From Anaerolineae bacterium (GTDB taxonomy: Bacteria; Chloroflexota; Anaerolineae; Aggregatilineales; Phototrophicaceae): a stretch of DNA of 64,000 bases. The stretch is taken from assembly GCA_022843385.1 (NCBI GenBank), contig JALHNT010000001.1, forward strand, positions 186,001-250,000. The letters run 5' to 3'. Below the pieces are notes generated by a model, which searched no databases, was not told the DNA's origin, and was given only the letters and a program-made list of their open reading frames with translations. Made by a program: the position numbers and the translations under genes. Of this stretch, positions 62,574 through 64,000 are shown one piece after another; within the stretch, counting starts at the first letter, position 1, and every line of letters starts with the position of its first letter.

Positions 62574-64000
62574 CTAAAGGTCTTCTTTGGCCTTCTTGCC
62601 GGCTTCCTTGAGCGCGGCGTGACCGGCCACCAGACGGGCGACTGGCACACGGAACGGCGAGCAGCTCACATAGTCCAGACCGGCGCTGTGGCAGAACATG
62701 ATGCTCTTGGGGTCGCCACCGTGTTCACCGCAGATGCCCACTTCGATGTCAGGACGGGTCGCACGACCTTTTTCGACGGCGATCTTGATGAGTCCGCCGA
62801 CGCCATCTTCATCCAACACCTGGAACGGGTTCTCCGGCAGGATGCCATTCTCGACATAGTAGAGCAGGAACTTGCCTTCGGCGTCGTCGCGGCTGATGCC
62901 GAATGTGGTCTGCGTCAGGTCGTTGGTGCCGAAGGAGAAGAACTCGGAGTATTCGGCCATCTTGTCGGCGGTCATGGCGGCGCGCGGCAGCTCGATCATC
63001 GTGCCGATCTTGTATGCGACGGTCACGCCCATCTCGCCCATCACTTCGTCAGCCACTTCTTCAATCAGTTCGCGCATCAGCTTGACCTCGTTGGCATGGC
63101 TGGTGACGGCGACCATGATTTCTGGATGAACGGTGACGCCCTCTTTGGTCAACTGGCAGGCGGCTTCAAACAAGGCATATACCTGCATCCGGCTCAGTGC
63201 CGGGCGAATGATGCCCAGGCGGGTGCCACGCAGACCGAGCATCGGGTTGAATTCGCGCAGCCCTTCAACCGCCGACATCAATTCCTGCACCCGCGCCAGC
63301 TCATTCGGGCGGTCATTCATCAGGCGCAGACCGGCAGCCTTGAGCGCCAGTTGTTCGTGGTCAGGCATGAATTCGTGCAGCGGCGGATCGAGCAGGCGGA
63401 TGATGACCGGGTAGCCATCCATCGCCTTGAAGATGCCGTAGAAGTCGTCATGCTGGAAGACGCGCAGCTTGTCCAGATGCACCTGTTCTTCAGGGGTGTT
63501 CGGCTCGGAGAGGATCATGGCCTGGACGATGGGCAGTCGTTCTTCCTGGAAGAACATATGCTCAGTGCGGCACAGCCCGACGCCTTGAGCGCCGTAATCG
63601 CGGGCGCGGCGGGCATCGGTCGGGTAGTCGGCGTTGGCATAAATCCCCAGGCGGCGGAATTCATCGGCCCAGGCGAGCAGCTTGCGCAGGTTGGCCTCAC
63701 GGGCGAAATCCGGCTCGACGCGATTGATCTCGCCGACGAACACCTCGCCAGTGCCACCATCAATCGAGAGGGTGTCGCCTTCGCGGACGATGGTCTTGCC
63801 GACGCGCAGTTCACGGTCGCGCACATTGATGTCCAGCGACTCGGCACCGCAGACGCACGGCACACCGAATTGACGGGCGACCACGGCCGCGTGGCTGGTC
63901 GCGCCGCCGCGACTGGTCAGAATACCCTTGGAGGCCAGCATCCCATGCACATCATCGGGCTTGGTCTCTGGCCGCACCATGATGACCGACTTGCCGGCTT
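62574..64000 (-). CDS. ppdK: Pyruvate, phosphate dikinase, 3' part, runs off the window
   Basis: The frame is open to the right edge, so only the C-terminal half of the enzyme is present. The central phosphohistidine domain is visible: ILTSRGGATSHAAVVARQFG carries the catalytic His. The PEP/pyruvate-binding barrel follows, with GVGLCRTEHMFF, MLGLRGTRLGI, FSFGTNDLTQTTFGISRDD and CGEHGGDPKSI. PPDK interconverts pyruvate and phosphoenolpyruvate using ATP and phosphate, in the cytoplasm. The Gly-rich end near VSCSPFRVPVARL is complete. No neighbour gene on this strand is seen. Confidence 0.95.
   Translation of the reverse strand, partial: AGKSVIMVRPETKPDDVHGMLASKGILTSRGGATSHAAVVARQFGVPCVCGAESLDINVRDRELRVGKTIVREGDTLSIDGGTGEVFVGEINRVEPDFAREANLRKLLAWADEFRRLGIYANADYPTDARRARDYGAQGVGLCRTEHMFFQEERLPIVQAMILSEPNTPEEQVHLDKLRVFQHDDFYGIFKAMDGYPVIIRLLDPPLHEFMPDHEQLALKAAGLRLMNDRPNELARVQELMSAVEGLREFNPMLGLRGTRLGIIRPALSRMQVYALFEAACQLTKEGVTVHPEIMVAVTSHANEVKLMRELIEEVADEVMGEMGVTVAYKIGTMIELPRAAMTADKMAEYSEFFSFGTNDLTQTTFGISRDDAEGKFLLYYVENGILPENPFQVLDEDGVGGLIKIAVEKGRATRPDIEVGICGEHGGDPKSIMFCHSAGLDYVSCSPFRVPVARLVAGHAALKEAGKKAKEDL

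Overview
The window reads as a chromosomal segment of a GC-rich, probably Chloroflexota (Anaerolineae-like) bacterium. That placement is an inference from the mix of an oligosaccharide ABC transporter without its own ATPase, Uma2, DUF423, BNR-repeat and pyruvate phosphate dikinase genes and GC-rich intergenic palindromes. There is no rRNA or tRNA in the window to confirm it.

Host left flank (1-26.5 kb). A HEAT-repeat protein cut by the window edge, a DUF2268-like metalloprotease and a dehydrogenase/RbsD-FucU pair come first. They are followed by a sugar uptake operon (binding protein, two permeases, Gfo/Idh/MocA oxidoreductase, aldo-keto reductase), a Uma2 nuclease, a hexulose-phosphate synthase/isomerase pair with an ABC-2 type membrane protein, and a hydantoinase/oxoprolinase. 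Next are a non-coding stretch with a consensus sigma-70 promoter and a possible structured RNA, envelope proteins, a CcmC-like haem exporter gene, and a copper operon. The copper operon has two CsoR-type operators, a CsoR repressor, a His-rich exported protein, a flavin amine oxidase and the copper P-type ATPase copA.

Inserted element (26,514-60,854, about 34 kb). A large serine recombinase element sits in the last codons of copA. An 8-bp core, TTTGTCGT, is present at both ends. The element supplies copA with a new C-terminus, and the original C-terminal codons (still readable as FVVSNSLRLRGKRIG and a stop) lie at the far end, 60,847-60,894. The backbone holds recombinase, excisionase-like protein, sigma-like protein, primase-helicase with iteron-like repeats, relaxase, ribbon-helix-helix mobilisation protein, HU-like protein, a hairpin-rich non-coding region, and a ParR/ParM-like partition pair. 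It therefore looks like an integrated mobilisable plasmid.

Cargo (29.8-52.7 kb), visibly more A+T-rich than host or backbone, is a two-armed defence island around a divergent promoter region. The leftward arm encodes a zinc-ribbon/Mrr-like nuclease, a GNAT acetyltransferase, a tRNA-guanine transglycosylase-like (DpdA-like) protein and two successive copies of a small winged-helix protein plus giant P-loop ATPase pair. The rightward arm encodes two unrecognised proteins, an 1,892-residue DEAD/H helicase with zinc clusters and a DUF1998-type C-terminus, and a UvrD-type helicase with a RelE-like N-terminus. I infer a DNA-modification or restriction system related to, but not the same as, the Dpd 7-deazaguanine islands, beside a Druantia/DISARM-like helicase module.

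Host right flank (60.9-64 kb). A BNR-repeat protein coupled to a MoaD/ThiS-like protein, then the 3' part of pyruvate phosphate dikinase running off the window.
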